This document shows, one piece after another, positions 36,303-46,348 of a stretch of 64,000 nt of DNA; position 1 is the stretch's first letter, and each line of letters starts with the position of its first letter. This DNA is from Kiloniella laminariae. Lineage in GTDB: Bacteria; Pseudomonadota; Alphaproteobacteria; Kiloniellales; Kiloniellaceae. Made by a program: the position numbers and the translations under genes. The notes beneath the pieces are model-generated. The model searched no databases. It saw only the letters and a list, made by a program, of their open reading frames with translations, and had not been told where the DNA came from. Location of the stretch: assembly GCF_027214005.1 (NCBI RefSeq), contig NZ_JAPWGY010000005.1:62001-126000 (forward strand). The letters are read 5' to 3'.

Positions 36303-36929
36303 ATGTATATATACATTGTTGATGACGATGATGCTGTACGTGAATCTACGCAGATGCTTCTACAATCTTCGGGATTAGGGGCCGCGACCAGCACCTTTTC
36401 TTCCGGTGAGGAATTTCTTGCCGAAGATCTTTTGGCGACATCGGGATGTGTCTTGCTGGATATCCGTATGCCGGGGATGAACGGGGTCGAGGTGCTCAAA
36501 AAAATTCGCGAGGCCAACAGCAGTCTTTCTGTTGTAATGATTTCCGGACATGGTGATATCCCCAAAGCCGTCGAAACAATGAAGGCGGGGGCTTTCGGTT
36601 TTGTTGAAAAACCTTTCTCGGATACGGAAATCATTTCTGTGGTCTCTGAGGCTTTACAGGATAGCCTGAGCCATGAAAAAGAAGCTAACCAGCGTCAGAA
36701 TGCCGAGGAAATTCTGGCAAAGCTGACACCGCGAGAAACCGAGGTGCTTAAAAAACTGGTTCAGGGACTGCAGAACAAGATCATTGCCTATGAACTGAGC
36801 ATCAGTACCCGTACAGTTGAGGTTCACCGGGCCAGAATAATGGAAAAGCTTGAAGCGAGGAGCCTGCCTGATCTTGTGCGACTTTATTTTACTGCCGGTC
36901 TTGATACCGAGACCTTGTCACAGGGTTAA
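36303..36929 (+). CDS. FixJ-family response regulator
   Basis: 208 residues: receiver domain with D53 (LLDIRMPGMNG), acidic DDDD at 7-10, and K in VEKPFSD, followed by a LuxR/NarL-type HTH (LTPRETEVLKKLVQGLQNKI...STRTVEVHRARIMEKL). FixJ/TtrR-like. The likely cognate kinase is the CHASE2 kinase transcribed divergently. AAGG lies upstream of the ATG. Confidence 0.93.
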   Translation: MYIYIVDDDDAVRESTQMLLQSSGLGAATSTFSSGEEFLAEDLLATSGCVLLDIRMPGMNGVEVLKKIREANSSLSVVMISGHGDIPKAVETMKAGAFGFVEKPFSDTEIISVVSEALQDSLSHEKEANQRQNAEEILAKLTPRETEVLKKLVQGLQNKIIAYELSISTRTVEVHRARIMEKLEARSLPDLVRLYFTAGLDTETLSQG

Positions 36930-37421
36930 AATGTCTTGATCCTCTGTGGAACAAGAAGATTGCCTGATAAAATTTCAAGGTGAAGATCAAGACTTTCTGT
37001 CGCCTGCTAACAAGCTGAAAATAGAGCGACATCAAGTCTGGTCTTGCATTATTTGTTTGCAGATTGCTGATCTGAATAGCCCGGTTGCTCTGTCGTGGTT
37101 GTGGCCAAAATATGGGTGAAACACCCAGAACTGCGCCATTTTTAAGAGGGCTTGGTCGTATTTGCCACATTAGGCTGCGCTTTCAGCGACATCCGGCGTG
37201 CGACTGGGAAGTATATATATTCATTGAACAGCCTGGATAGAGGCATCGGGATTACCCAGGTTTTTCTGCAGCTGAAATGTTGTCGAAAAAGAACCTAGAT
37301 CTCGATTGATTTCAATAGCGGATCAGGTGTTTTGTTTCTTGGATTAGGAACAGAACAAGGGGTCTTATATACCTACAGGCCACACCACAAAAGCCAATGA
37401 AAATACAGGGGAACTAAAGCC
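36930..37421. other. Intergenic region before the SerC-SerA fusion gene
   Basis: About 490 bp. It contains a 9-bp inverted repeat GTCTTGATC/GATCAAGAC (36933-36941 with 36985-36993) that may end the regulator transcript, but the loop is long. A GGGG ribosome site precedes the next ATG. No riboswitch or small gene could be supported. Confidence 0.45.
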
Positions 37422-40400
37422 ATGCCTACGATTGATGACCTTAAGGCCCAACGCGCAGCGTCAATGGTAATTACAGCGAACGGAGCACCCAAAAGGACAT
37501 CGAACCAGTTCTTTGGTGTAGGGCCGATTACAGACATGACCTCTGATGAGGTAGATGGTCGCCGTCTGCGTTTTCAGTTCGACAGTTGGCTGGAAAGCAA
37601 CTACGCCAAGGTTGATGATCGCGGCAATCGTATCGGCAGTTTCACCACTTCGGAAATTGGTCGCAGCATGCACCGGGGATACCCTGCCGACAAGGTGTTG
37701 CTGGACATGGCCCGTGAAATTCATCGCTATTTCGAATTCCCGAAGAAAAACAAGATGGCTATTGGCCTGGGGGGCGGCCACAGCGGTTTTACGGTTTCCA
37801 TTCTGCATTTGATGAATGCCAATGACGAGAGCCAGCGGTTGTATGTTGATACGCCTCGTCCTGAATCCGAAGAAGCCAAAGCTGGTGGGTTTTTCCGTCA
37901 GTCCTGGGGATCCCAGATCCTCGAGTTGCAGCAGTTCGCAGCAAAAGGCGATGTAAATCGTATCAGCTTTAGCGATGGCGAGGGCTCTATTCCGACAGCT
38001 GACGAACTGGTGGCGCTGGGGACCAAGATTTTTGTCGGTGTTGGTCATGAGACCACGGGGGCGACGACTTACAAAGAATCCGAAATTAAAAACCTGCTCG
38101 AATGGATTGATCGCAATCCGGCAGAACATCATGCAATCATCGACAGTACTTCCATGCTGGGCGCCATGCCCTGGGCTGAAGAGGTTGTTTCCGCTGTTCT
38201 TGACAAGTGCTGTATGTTCATGCCGTTCCAGAAGGCAATCGGTGGGATTTCCGGCTATTTCATTGCATCCTATACCCCGCAAGCAATGGCATTGATCGAT
38301 GCGAACCAGAAAGATCCTTCCTGGGCCATTCCACGTCAGTTGAAGATCGCTGTTCCCAAGGATGCCAGACATCCTTTGAGCAGTGAGAAAACCTTTGCTC
38401 TCGGACCCGTATATGATCCGGCCGAGCACAAGATGTTGGGAGGTATTATCAATACCTATTCCACGCTTGCTTTTGCCGAGACAACATTCGGGCTGCTCCG
38501 GGCCGAAAAATCAATTGGTTCTGTCCGGGAAATGAACAAACGCTCTATTGAAAACCGGAAAAAGATCAATGAGTGGATTGATAACAATCCAACATTGGAG
38601 CTCGGTGTCGCTGATCCGGATAACCGCGGGGCTGCGGTTACATTGCTCAAGGTCACTGAAGGCAATACGGCTGATCCGGAGCTGCACGCCCGAATCATTG
38701 CCCGTTCCAAGCAGATACTTGGATATGAAGGCCTGACACACCCTAATGGTGAGCATGAAAAAGGTCTTGATGTTGCGCGCTATGTGAATGCTTTTCCGGG
38801 AACACCGGGTGATTATCGTGCCTGGATTGGCGGAATTCGCCCTGCGGCTGATGTTGTGGCGCTGCTCGAGAACCTTGAGTATGCCTATCACCGGGCCAAG
38901 ATCGTTGTTCTGGAAGAGATTCTTGCCGAGCAGGGCGTGACTTTCGAAGCCGCTGCCGCAACCAGTGCCAATGTCAAAGTGCGTCAGGATGATCCGGACA
39001 AGGCCTATAAAGTGCTCGTTGCGGATCTGGTCGGATTGAAATTCGATGCTCAAGGCAAGCCGGATCACTCTGAAGTGCGTCGGTATATCGAAGCCAAAGG
39101 CGGTGTGTTTCATGAGGGACCTATTGCCCCTGATGCCAAGCTTGAATCTGGCAAAATTCACTTCTCTTATCAGCCAGACCTGAGCAGGGAAGAAGAACTG
39201 CTGCCACAGACTGACAAGGGGCAGTATGATGCAACGATCGTTGCAGCGACTTTCCTGCCAAAAGCGTCTGTTTTCAAGCATGGTGGTGTGCGTATCGGCG
39301 CAGGTACAGGCAATATGGGATCTGATTCCTGGGGCGGTGGTAACGGTGTCGGCGGTGAGGCACCTTTGATGAACACACCGAGCTTTAACAGTCGGGCGAC
39401 AGCCCAGATGGCGATGAAGGCCCTGTTGAAAGTGATGCCTGATCTGCCTGTGAACGAAATGCACAAGCTGGTTATTGCGGGTGATTTCGATACCGGTAAG
39501 GATCTTTGCAAGTTCCCGACAGAGAAGCTTGAAGGCAAGCGTCTGGCTGTGATTGGCTATGGTAATATCGGGCGTGAGCTTGCGCATCTGGGCAAGGCTT
39601 TTGGTATGGAAGTGGCAATTCATGCCCGTCCACACCACAAAGCCTGGATTGAATCAGAAGGCTTTATCTATGCGGAAACTGCAGAAGAAGCCGCCAAGGG
39701 AGCGGATGTTCTCAGCCCGCATACAGGGCTTGGCGCTTTAAATGCTGCAACTGGCAAATTTGCCAATGACAGTCTGGTCGGAGAATCTGTTCTCTCGATG
39801 CTCAATGACGGGGCTGTCATCGTGAACTATGACCGCGGTGAAGTGATTAATGTACCTGCACTTGATGCGGCCCTGACTTCCGGCAAGGTTCGTTACGCTG
39901 CGATTGATGCAGATCTGTTCAAAAATGCAGAAAATGGTAGCCTGAGCGGGCCAATGGTTCCATATCTTGATCTGGTTGAACGCCATGGGGACAAGCTTGA
40001 GCTCCTGCCGCATGCCGCAGCGGATACTGAACACATGTCCCGTGTCCAGGGAGCAAAACAGGCTGTTGATCAGATTTTTGATGTGATCCAGTTCAAGTCT
40101 GTAATGAACCTCAAGGGTGATCTGCCAGCAGGCTATAGTGATGCCGGGGCAACAACGGTGAACGGGGTTGGTAAAGTTACGCCAAATGCTCTTGTTGCTG
40201 TTGCCGCTGATGATGAGGCCGCCGCAGAACTTCGCAAGCTGACCGAAGACATGGTTGCAATCTGGGGTGCCTTGTCTGTAACCAAGGATGCTGATCGTCG
40301 TCAGGATCTGGTCGAGCGCTATGGTGCCCAGCTAACCCTGAGCAGCAACCGCTACATCACGCTGGTTGAAAAGCTCGGGCTCAAAGGACCGTATGGCTAA
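37422..40400 (+). CDS. Fused phosphoserine aminotransferase-like and phosphoglycerate dehydrogenase-like protein
   Basis: A single 992-residue frame. Residues 1-500 form a class-V aminotransferase related to phosphoserine aminotransferase: GLGGGHSGF around 115-123, the PLP-ring Asp in IIDST (241) and PLP lysine K271 in PFQKAIGG. Residues about 525-890 form a D-2-hydroxyacid dehydrogenase related to 3-phosphoglycerate dehydrogenase: NAD motif GYGNIG at 712-717, catalytic R805 (NYDRGEV) and H864 (LLPHAAADT). About 100 further residues without a recognised ACT domain follow. The two halves match consecutive steps of serine synthesis (SerA then SerC), in reversed order on the polypeptide. It is monocistronic with its own terminator. 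Activity is inferred; the usual catalytic Glu position is not obvious. Confidence 0.85.
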   Translation: MPTIDDLKAQRAASMVITANGAPKRTSNQFFGVGPITDMTSDEVDGRRLRFQFDSWLESNYAKVDDRGNRIGSFTTSEIGRSMHRGYPADKVLLDMAREIHRYFEFPKKNKMAIGLGGGHSGFTVSILHLMNANDESQRLYVDTPRPESEEAKAGGFFRQSWGSQILELQQFAAKGDVNRISFSDGEGSIPTADELVALGTKIFVGVGHETTGATTYKESEIKNLLEWIDRNPAEHHAIIDSTSMLGAMPWAEEVVSAVLDKCCMFMPFQKAIGGISGYFIASYTPQAMALIDANQKDPSWAIPRQLKIAVPKDARHPLSSEKTFALGPVYDPAEHKMLGGIINTYSTLAFAETTFGLLRAEKSIGSVREMNKRSIENRKKINEWIDNNPTLELGVADPDNRGAAVTLLKVTEGNTADPELHARIIARSKQILGYEGLTHPNGEHEKGLDVARYVNAFPGTPGDYRAWIGGIRPAADVVALLENLEYAYHRAKIVVLEEILAEQGVTFEAAAATSANVKVRQDDPDKAYKVLVADLVGLKFDAQGKPDHSEVRRYIEAKGGVFHEGPIAPDAKLESGKIHFSYQPDLSREEELLPQTDKGQYDATIVAATFLPKASVFKHGGVRIGAGTGNMGSDSWGGGNGVGGEAPLMNTPSFNSRATAQMAMKALLKVMPDLPVNEMHKLVIAGDFDTGKDLCKFPTEKLEGKRLAVIGYGNIGRELAHLGKAFGMEVAIHARPHHKAWIESEGFIYAETAEEAAKGADVLSPHTGLGALNAATGKFANDSLVGESVLSMLNDGAVIVNYDRGEVINVPALDAALTSGKVRYAAIDADLFKNAENGSLSGPMVPYLDLVERHGDKLELLPHAAADTEHMSRVQGAKQAVDQIFDVIQFKSVMNLKGDLPAGYSDAGATTVNGVGKVTPNALVAVAADDEAAAELRKLTEDMVAIWGALSVTKDADRRQDLVERYGAQLTLSSNRYITLVEKLGLKGPYG

Positions 40401-40443
40401 TTACTTCTCAAGGAAGCCTGGCTCCCTTGTCTGCCTGAATAAA

Positions 40444-40474
40444 AAGGGGTTGGCCTTGATAGGGCCAACCCCTT
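40444..40474 (+). terminator. Terminator after the fusion gene
   Basis: A 12-bp perfect stem (40444-40455 with 40463-40474), loop of 7 nt, then GTTTTG. It lies 44 bp after the stop codon. Confidence 0.85.
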
Positions 40475-40527
40475 GTTTTGTGGTTGGCAGAAGTCGCCTG
40501 TACAAGGGGAGTGCTCGACAACAGAAA

Positions 40528-40556
40528 AAAGCCCCCCGAACGCTTCGGGGGGCTTT
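40528..40556 (-). terminator. Terminator of the glnBA operon
   Basis: A 13-bp perfect stem (40528-40540 with 40544-40556) with a 3-nt loop and, on the minus strand, a T6 run after the stem. It lies about 75 bp beyond the glnA stop. Confidence 0.9.
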
Positions 40557-40630
40557 ATAGTTTCTTGATACTCTGGTTTCTGTGCCTTGCAGGGGTGTTA
40601 CAGAAACCGAAAGTAATCAGTCAAACAGTC

Positions 40631-42040
40631 TTAAGCGCTGTAATACATATCGAATTCGATCGGGTGTGGCGCCATTTCAAAGCGCTGTACTTCGTGCCAT
40701 TTCAGGTTGATGTAGGCATCAATCTGGTCTTTGGAGAAGACATCGCCGGCCAAAAGGAACTCGTGATCAGCTTCGAGAGCTTCGAGAGCTTCGCGCAGAG
40801 AACCGCAAACAGTTGGAATGTCCTTGAGTTCTTCTGCCGGGAGATCATAGAGATCTTTGTCCATGGCTTCGCCCGGGTGGATCTTGTTGCGGATACCGTC
40901 CAGGCCAGCCATCAGCAGGGAAGAGAAGGCCAGATACGGGTTGGCTACGGGATCAGGGAAACGCACTTCAACACGTTTGGTTTTTGGGTTCGAACCGTGT
41001 GGAATACGACAGGAAGCAGACCGGTTTCTTGCTGAATAGGCCAGCAGAACAGGAGCTTCAAACCCGGGAACCAGACGCTTGTAGCTGTTTGTTGAAGGGT
41101 TGGTGAAGGCGTTCAGGGCCTTGGCATGTTTGATAACGCCGCCAATGTAATAGAGGCAGGTTTCAGAAAGACCGGCATAGCCTTCGCCAGCAAACATTGC
41201 CTTGCCGTCTTTCCAGATCGATTGGTGACAGTGCATGCCTGAGCCGTTATCGCCGGAGATCGGCTTTGGCATAAAGGTTGCGGTCTTGCCATAGGCGTGG
41301 GCAACGTTGTGAACCACATATTTGTAGATCTGCATTTCGTCAGCGGCGCGCACAAGCGTATTGAACTTCACACCAAGTTCGTGCTGAGAAGGAGCAACTT
41401 CGTGGTGGTGTTTTTCAGCAGTAACGCCCATGGCTTTCAGGACAGTAACCATTTCTGCACGCAAGTCGATCCCTGTATCTACAGGGCCTACTGGAACATA
41501 GCCGCCTTTGACGCGCGGGCGGTGACCACAATTGCCACCATCCTGCTCTGCACGGTTCATGTGTGGTGACTCTTCGTCATCCAGCTTGAAGAAACTGTGA
41601 TGGCTGTTGGTGTCGAACTGAACGTTATCGAAAACAAAGAATTCGGCTTCCGGGCCAAAATATACAGTATCACCAATGCCGGTTGACTGCAGATAGGCTT
41701 CTGCACGAACAGCAGTTGCGCGAGGATCACGGTTGTAAAGCTGGCCTGAATCGGGCTCGTACACAGTACAGGTAAGAATGATCTGTGCCTGTGCAGAGAA
41801 AGGATCCATCACGGCGGAGGTAAGGTCAGGCTTGATGATCATGTCTGATTCGTTGATCGCTCTCCAGCCTTCGATGGAGGAACCGTCGAACAGGATCCCT
41901 TCATCCAGTTCATCTTCGCCAACAGCGGATGCACACATGGTCATGTGGTGCCATTTACCGCGTGGGTCAGTAAACCGGTAATCAACAAACTCGACTTCGT
42001 TTTCCTTGATCATGTCAAGGACGCTCTGCACGTCAGACAT
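40631..42040 (-). CDS. glnA: Glutamine synthetase type I
   Basis: Forms glutamine from glutamate, ammonia and ATP; the main nitrogen assimilation enzyme, a cytoplasmic dodecamer. The 469-residue length, N-terminal beta-grasp ([17 protein letters not shown]), GSSIEGW, metal/ATP motifs ([14 protein letters not shown] and [11 protein letters not shown]-like [12 protein letters not shown]), NRSASCRIP and the adenylylation loop LYDLPAEE (Tyr target of GlnE) identify GlnA-I. It lies 53 bp after glnB in a glnBA operon. Confidence 0.97.
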   Translation of the reverse strand: MSDVQSVLDMIKENEVEFVDYRFTDPRGKWHHMTMCASAVGEDELDEGILFDGSSIEGWRAINESDMIIKPDLTSAVMDPFSAQAQIILTCTVYEPDSGQLYNRDPRATAVRAEAYLQSTGIGDTVYFGPEAEFFVFDNVQFDTNSHHSFFKLDDEESPHMNRAEQDGGNCGHRPRVKGGYVPVGPVDTGIDLRAEMVTVLKAMGVTAEKHHHEVAPSQHELGVKFNTLVRAADEMQIYKYVVHNVAHAYGKTATFMPKPISGDNGSGMHCHQSIWKDGKAMFAGEGYAGLSETCLYYIGGVIKHAKALNAFTNPSTNSYKRLVPGFEAPVLLAYSARNRSASCRIPHGSNPKTKRVEVRFPDPVANPYLAFSSLLMAGLDGIRNKIHPGEAMDKDLYDLPAEELKDIPTVCGSLREALEALEADHEFLLAGDVFSKDQIDAYINLKWHEVQRFEMAPHPIEFDMYYSA

Positions 42041-42093
42041 AAACTCTTTCCTTTGTTTTGATAGGTATTTTTTTGATGATTCAGGAGGCAGGA

Positions 42094-42480
<387 letters not shown>

Positions 42481-42497
42481 CTATTTTGTACATAGTA

Positions 42498-42514
42498 CTG
42501 CAGGATGTATGCCA
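42498..42514 (-). promoter_or_regulatory. Sigma-54 promoter of glnBA
   Basis: On the minus strand TGGCATACATCCTGCAG has the -24 GG and -12 GC separated by exactly 10 nt, matching the sigma-54 consensus TGGCAC-N5-TTGC. The predicted start is about 55 nt upstream of glnB. glnBA operons of related bacteria are known to be NtrC/sigma-54 dependent. No convincing NtrC site was found nearby. Confidence 0.65.
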
Positions 42515-42914
42515 ACTTTTCTTTTCCGGAAATTATCAGCTTTATAAGCCTGTTACGCGCCGGGTGCTTAAAAAATAGACATAATATGTAGAATAAATAG
42601 GCGGTATGATTATTTTTGTGCAGAAGACACGGGTTGGCTCGATCGTCATCAGCTGATCAAGGTTGGGTCGTTCTGTTAAAGACAGGTCAGGATTCGAATA
42701 GCAGCTCATTGACGTTATGTTTTGGGTCTTGAAGGGTTTTGTGGTTCATCATCAAGCGGGCCTGGGTTTTCGATTCTTTCTGGCTGATCTCTATTGGAAA
42801 AAGCCAGTAATCAAGAATTTTAAAACTGGAGCGCAGTTGTGCTTGACGCCTTTGTCTGTTGTGTATAAAACGCGCTCATCAGCCGAACTTGTTTCGGTGA
42901 GCAATGATCTTATG

Positions 42915-42991
42915 GTGGCTGTAGCTCAGTTGGTTAGAGCACCGGTTTGTGGTACCGGGGGTCGGGGGTTCAAGTCCCCTCAGCCACCCCA
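42915..42991 (+). tRNA. tRNA-His (GTG)
   Basis: Acceptor GTGGCTG pairs with CAGCCAC; anticodon arm CCGGT-TTGTGGT-ACCGG gives anticodon GTG; T arm GGGGGTTCAAGTCCCC; CCA is encoded. A G at 42914 is the extra G(-1) opposite C73. A promoter TTGACG (42843-42848) with TAAAAC (42866-42871, 17 bp) precedes it. Confidence 0.97.
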
Positions 42992-42999
42992 TGATTTCT

Positions 43000-43034
43000 A
43001 AAAAACGCGGCAGCCTCAGGCGCCGCGTTTTTTT
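43000..43034 (+). terminator. Terminator after tRNA-His
   Basis: A 12-bp stem (43000-43011 with 43022-43033) with T-rich 3' side directly after the tRNA gene. Confidence 0.9.
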
Positions 43035-43185
43035 GTATCAGATATCCCGTTTCCCTGTTTTATTGCGGGGTTTTATGGTGGTCGTCAGAATTGGCAGATT
43101 GCCTGACGGTTCTGGTTAACGACTATTTAGTCAGTTTCGATTTATCCTGCTGGGGATCAATATCGTTTTGAAAAGGCTAAGGGTA

Positions 43186-43539
43186 ATGGAAAACAACGGG
43201 CTTTCAGCCGAAGAACGTCGAATGGCTCCCCGGTTTCCTGCTTCTGATCCCATCTCTTTGAAAGTGGTCGACCGGGAAGGGAAGGTGGTCATTACGACGA
43301 TCGCTGACCTTTCTTTTGGCGGGTTCTGCCTCAAGAGTAATGATGAATTTGCCGAAGTTGGTGAGCAGGTAACCCTGACCCATTCGATCGCTGGAGAATT
43401 CAAGGGAGAGGTTATGTGGCACAGAGGGGATCAGATCGGCGTGCGTGTGATCATGTCTTCCGGCGATCGAGAGAAGCTTCTGCAGTACACTTGCCTTGCG
43501 CTATATCCTGACAAGGATATTCCGGCACAGATTAAATAA
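43186..43539 (+). CDS. PilZ-domain protein
   Basis: A 117-residue single-domain PilZ protein. The c-di-GMP-binding motif RxxxR is present (ERRMAPRF) with the downstream DxSxxG (DLSFGGF), spaced as in the family. The expected role is to sense cyclic di-GMP in motility or surface control. The ATG at 43186 is preferred; a TTG at 43168 would add six residues. It stands alone; the C-terminal codons are part of a short repeat. Confidence 0.85.
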   Translation: MENNGLSAEERRMAPRFPASDPISLKVVDREGKVVITTIADLSFGGFCLKSNDEFAEVGEQVTLTHSIAGEFKGEVMWHRGDQIGVRVIMSSGDREKLLQYTCLALYPDKDIPAQIK

Positions 43540-43574
43540 GCCGATTGTAGATTAAAACCGGCTGTAGATTAAAT
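43522..43574. repeat. Three tandem units at the end of the PilZ gene
   Basis: Units of about 16-18 bp ending AGATTAAA occur at 43522-43537, 43540-43557 and 43558-43574. The first contains the last codons of the PilZ gene, so the spacer repeats look like copies of gene-end sequence. Confidence 0.7.
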
Positions 43575-43649
43575 AAGGCCTTGGTTGAGCCATATTGTTT
43601 CTGCATATAAACTCTGATGAAGCAGTTCGTTTTATCAGAGTATGAAGCA

Positions 43650-44627
43650 ATGAAACAGGCCCTTTTAGGCATCGCATCAGCATGCGGTATTATTCTCTTT
43701 ACCTTTTCTTCGGCCATGTCTGATGAATATTTGAAGGGGGTAGGTGCTTACGAAAGTGGTGACTTGTCTGCGGCGACCGCCTATTGGCTGCCCTTGGCTG
43801 AGGCGGGAGATGCCCGTGCGCAGTACAGCCTGGGGAAGCTTTTTGAAACTGAGGGAGCGGATGTGACGCCGCACTATCAGGAAGCGATCCACTGGTATCA
43901 AAAGGCAGCGGATCAGAATGTTGTGGCTGCCTTGAATAATCTGGGGCGGCTTTATGCCCAGGGGAAGGGGCTTGCTCCAAGTCAAGAAAAGGCGGTTGAA
44001 TACTGGCAAAAAGCTGCGCAGGCTGATCATGCCATGGCGCAATATAATCTGGGGTTGGCCTATTTACGGGGCGAGGGAGTTCCGCGGAATTTAACCCAGG
44101 CAGTATTCTGGTTCCACCAGTCTGCGAACGGCAATGAATCTGGCGCCCAGTTTGCCCTCGGTGAGGTGTACAGACTGGGAATAACTGTTCCTCCTGATCA
44201 GAAACAGGCGGAGAAATGGTATCAGCTTGCTCTTGAATCCGGGGATTCCAGGGCAAAGCAGATGCTTGACCGTCTGGCGCTGGTAGACAAGATAAAACCC
44301 AAAGAAAAAAATCTGCCTGCTCTACAGGATGGCGGCGAAAAGCTTACTGTCTTGCAGCGAGAATCTGAAACAACTGTTTCAGTGGCTGGGGCTGATACCG
44401 CTTTGGATGATGCAGCCGCTAAGGTATTGTCAGGCAGTCCTGCTGTAAGCCCTGGCCACTCTACCGCATCGGATCAGCCTGCCATGACGATTACGGAGAA
44501 GATGGCCGGGGAGCAGGAGATTGCCTCTCTGGACGAGATGGCGCCTATTCCTTTGCGCAATCCTCGCCGATACGGGGGGAACGATCGTGATGTTGCAGCA
44601 AAACCAAAGCCAAATCCCCGTCGATAG
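43650..44627 (+). CDS. Exported Sel1-repeat protein
   Basis: About 325 residues. A signal peptide (KQALLGIASACGIILFTFSSAMS) precedes four or five Sel1/TPR-like repeats, each ending in a YxxG-type helix turn (AQYSLGKLFETEG, ALNNLGRLYAQGKG, AQYNLGLAYLRGEG, AQFALGEVYRLG). The last 100 residues are a Pro/Ser/basic tail without structure. Sel1 proteins bind partners in the periplasm. The start at ATG 43650 gives a normal signal peptide; ATG 43617 would add 11 residues. Confidence 0.85.
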   Translation: MKQALLGIASACGIILFTFSSAMSDEYLKGVGAYESGDLSAATAYWLPLAEAGDARAQYSLGKLFETEGADVTPHYQEAIHWYQKAADQNVVAALNNLGRLYAQGKGLAPSQEKAVEYWQKAAQADHAMAQYNLGLAYLRGEGVPRNLTQAVFWFHQSANGNESGAQFALGEVYRLGITVPPDQKQAEKWYQLALESGDSRAKQMLDRLALVDKIKPKEKNLPALQDGGEKLTVLQRESETTVSVAGADTALDDAAAKVLSGSPAVSPGHSTASDQPAMTITEKMAGEQEIASLDEMAPIPLRNPRRYGGNDRDVAAKPKPNPRR

Positions 44628-44730
44628 AATATGATAGAGATCCAGGGCTTGTATTCCGTGGCGCATGATACACGCATTATAGTTTCCCGACCGTAATATA
44701 GTTCTCCTACCGTAATCAGGAACCTTGAAA

Positions 44731-46200
44731 ATGAGCTGGAACAAAACACCGCTTCTTTCTGTGGAGGAAATGTATCTTGCGGATCGTTTTGCGATTCAGG
44801 GCGGAGTTTCTGGAAGGACGCTGATGGAACGGGCCGGGGCAGCAGTGGCAGAGGTTGTGCAGTCCTGCCGCTGCGAGGGGCAGGTTCTTGTATTATGTGG
44901 TCCTGGCAATAACGGTGGAGACGGTTTTGTCGCAGCCAGGCTTCTTAAAGAAAGTGGCCGGGAGGTGAAGCTATTTCTGTCGATTGAGCAGGAGAAGTTG
45001 AGCGGCGATGCATCTTTTATGGCTGAGCGTTGGTCTGGGAGCATTCTTTATTCTCTGAGCCAGCAGGATTTTAATGAAAGTGCGTTGGTTGTTGATGCCT
45101 TGTTCGGTGCAGGGTTGTCGCGACCTTTGGAAAAACGATTCCGTGATTTTGCTGCCTGGTCGGTTGGCAAAGAAGTCGTCTCGGTTGATATGCCAAGCGG
45201 CATTAGCGGAGATACAGGGCAAGTGATTGGTGCGGGTGCATTTGTGGCCTCCAGGACGGTGACATTCTTCAGAAAAAAAACCGGACATCTGCTTTTTCCA
45301 GCAAGAGCACATTGTGGTGAGATGATCCTGGCTGATATCGGGATAGATAAAAGCTGCCTTGATACCCTGGAGCCGAAAGTGGCCGAGAACTCTCCAGCTC
45401 TATGGCAGCGGGTATTGCCGGACGTCAGTTTTGATAAGCATAAATATCATTTCGGGCATGCGGTAATCTATGGGGGTGAGATGTCCGGTGCAGCACGCCT
45501 TGCTGCTTTGGCAGCGCTCCGTGTGGGAGCCGGGCTTGTCACGGTCTCCTGTCCTTTGGCAGACAGGCAGATTTATGCCCTGACCTCTCCAAGTCTGATT
45601 GTTGAGGGGAGGGAGCAAAGTGGCGCGCTGGAAACGCTTTTGATGGATAAGCGGAAAAATGCGGTTCTTGTCGGGCCAGGGGCCGGAAGTTCAGGAGAGG
45701 TTATTGCCGAAGTGCGTTCTTCTGCTGCCGATCCGGATCGGGCTGTCGTGCTGGACGCTGATGCCTTGAGCATTTTTTCAGAAGATCCTGACGAATTATT
45801 TGCGCTTTGCCACAGTAAAACAGTTCTTACTCCACATGATGGTGAGTTCAGAAAGCTTTTCCCGGATCTGAAGCAGAGTAGAATCGAAAACATTCGAACT
45901 GCAGCCCGGCGAGCAGGCTGTATTGTTGTGCTCAAGGGGGCGGACAGTCTGATTGCGGCACCAGACGGACGTCTGGTGATCAACACTAATGCCCCCTTCT
46001 GGCTGGCAAAAGGGGGAACCGGTGATGTTCTGGCGGGAATGGTTTGCGGATTACTGGCCCAGGGGGTGCCTGCATTCGAGGCTGCTGCTGCCGCTGTCTG
46101 GTTTCATGGTGAGGCCGCCAAATTTGCCGGCAGGGGGATGCTCGCAGAAGATCTGGTTTTTGCCATAAAAGAAGTATCTGCCGGATTTTTTAATAAATAA
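44731..46200 (+). CDS. nnr: Bifunctional NAD(P)HX epimerase/dehydratase
   Basis: Repairs hydrated NADH and NADPH: the N-terminal YjeF domain epimerises the R form, the C-terminal carbohydrate-kinase-like domain dehydrates the S form using ADP. The ~489-residue product has GPGNNGGDGFVAARLL and ALFGAGLSRPL in the first part, and VLDADALSIF, LTPHDGEFRKLF, VVLKGADSLI and GGTGDVLAGMVCGLLAQG in the second. ATG 44731 has AGGA about 10 nt upstream; TTG 44725 is less likely. It is sometimes annotated as yjeF. Confidence 0.94.
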   Translation: MSWNKTPLLSVEEMYLADRFAIQGGVSGRTLMERAGAAVAEVVQSCRCEGQVLVLCGPGNNGGDGFVAARLLKESGREVKLFLSIEQEKLSGDASFMAERWSGSILYSLSQQDFNESALVVDALFGAGLSRPLEKRFRDFAAWSVGKEVVSVDMPSGISGDTGQVIGAGAFVASRTVTFFRKKTGHLLFPARAHCGEMILADIGIDKSCLDTLEPKVAENSPALWQRVLPDVSFDKHKYHFGHAVIYGGEMSGAARLAALAALRVGAGLVTVSCPLADRQIYALTSPSLIVEGREQSGALETLLMDKRKNAVLVGPGAGSSGEVIAEVRSSAADPDRAVVLDADALSIFSEDPDELFALCHSKTVLTPHDGEFRKLFPDLKQSRIENIRTAARRAGCIVVLKGADSLIAAPDGRLVINTNAPFWLAKGGTGDVLAGMVCGLLAQGVPAFEAAAAAVWFHGEAAKFAGRGMLAEDLVFAIKEVSAGFFNK

Positions 46201-46348
46201 TACTTCTTATTGTCTCGTGTTAGTTGTGGTTTGTATTAATAGAAAAATTCCCAAGTATTTGATCTTTCTATTTACTTTTAATTAATTGCTTTCTGTCATT
46301 CTTGGTGCAACGTTTTGATGAAGTGTGTTTGTTGCTACAGGTAAAGTC

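Noticed and set aside
38511-39638. Minus-strand open frame of about 375 codons within the SerC-SerA fusion
   Set aside because: Opposite strand of a gene with intact motifs; composition and product do not suggest coding.
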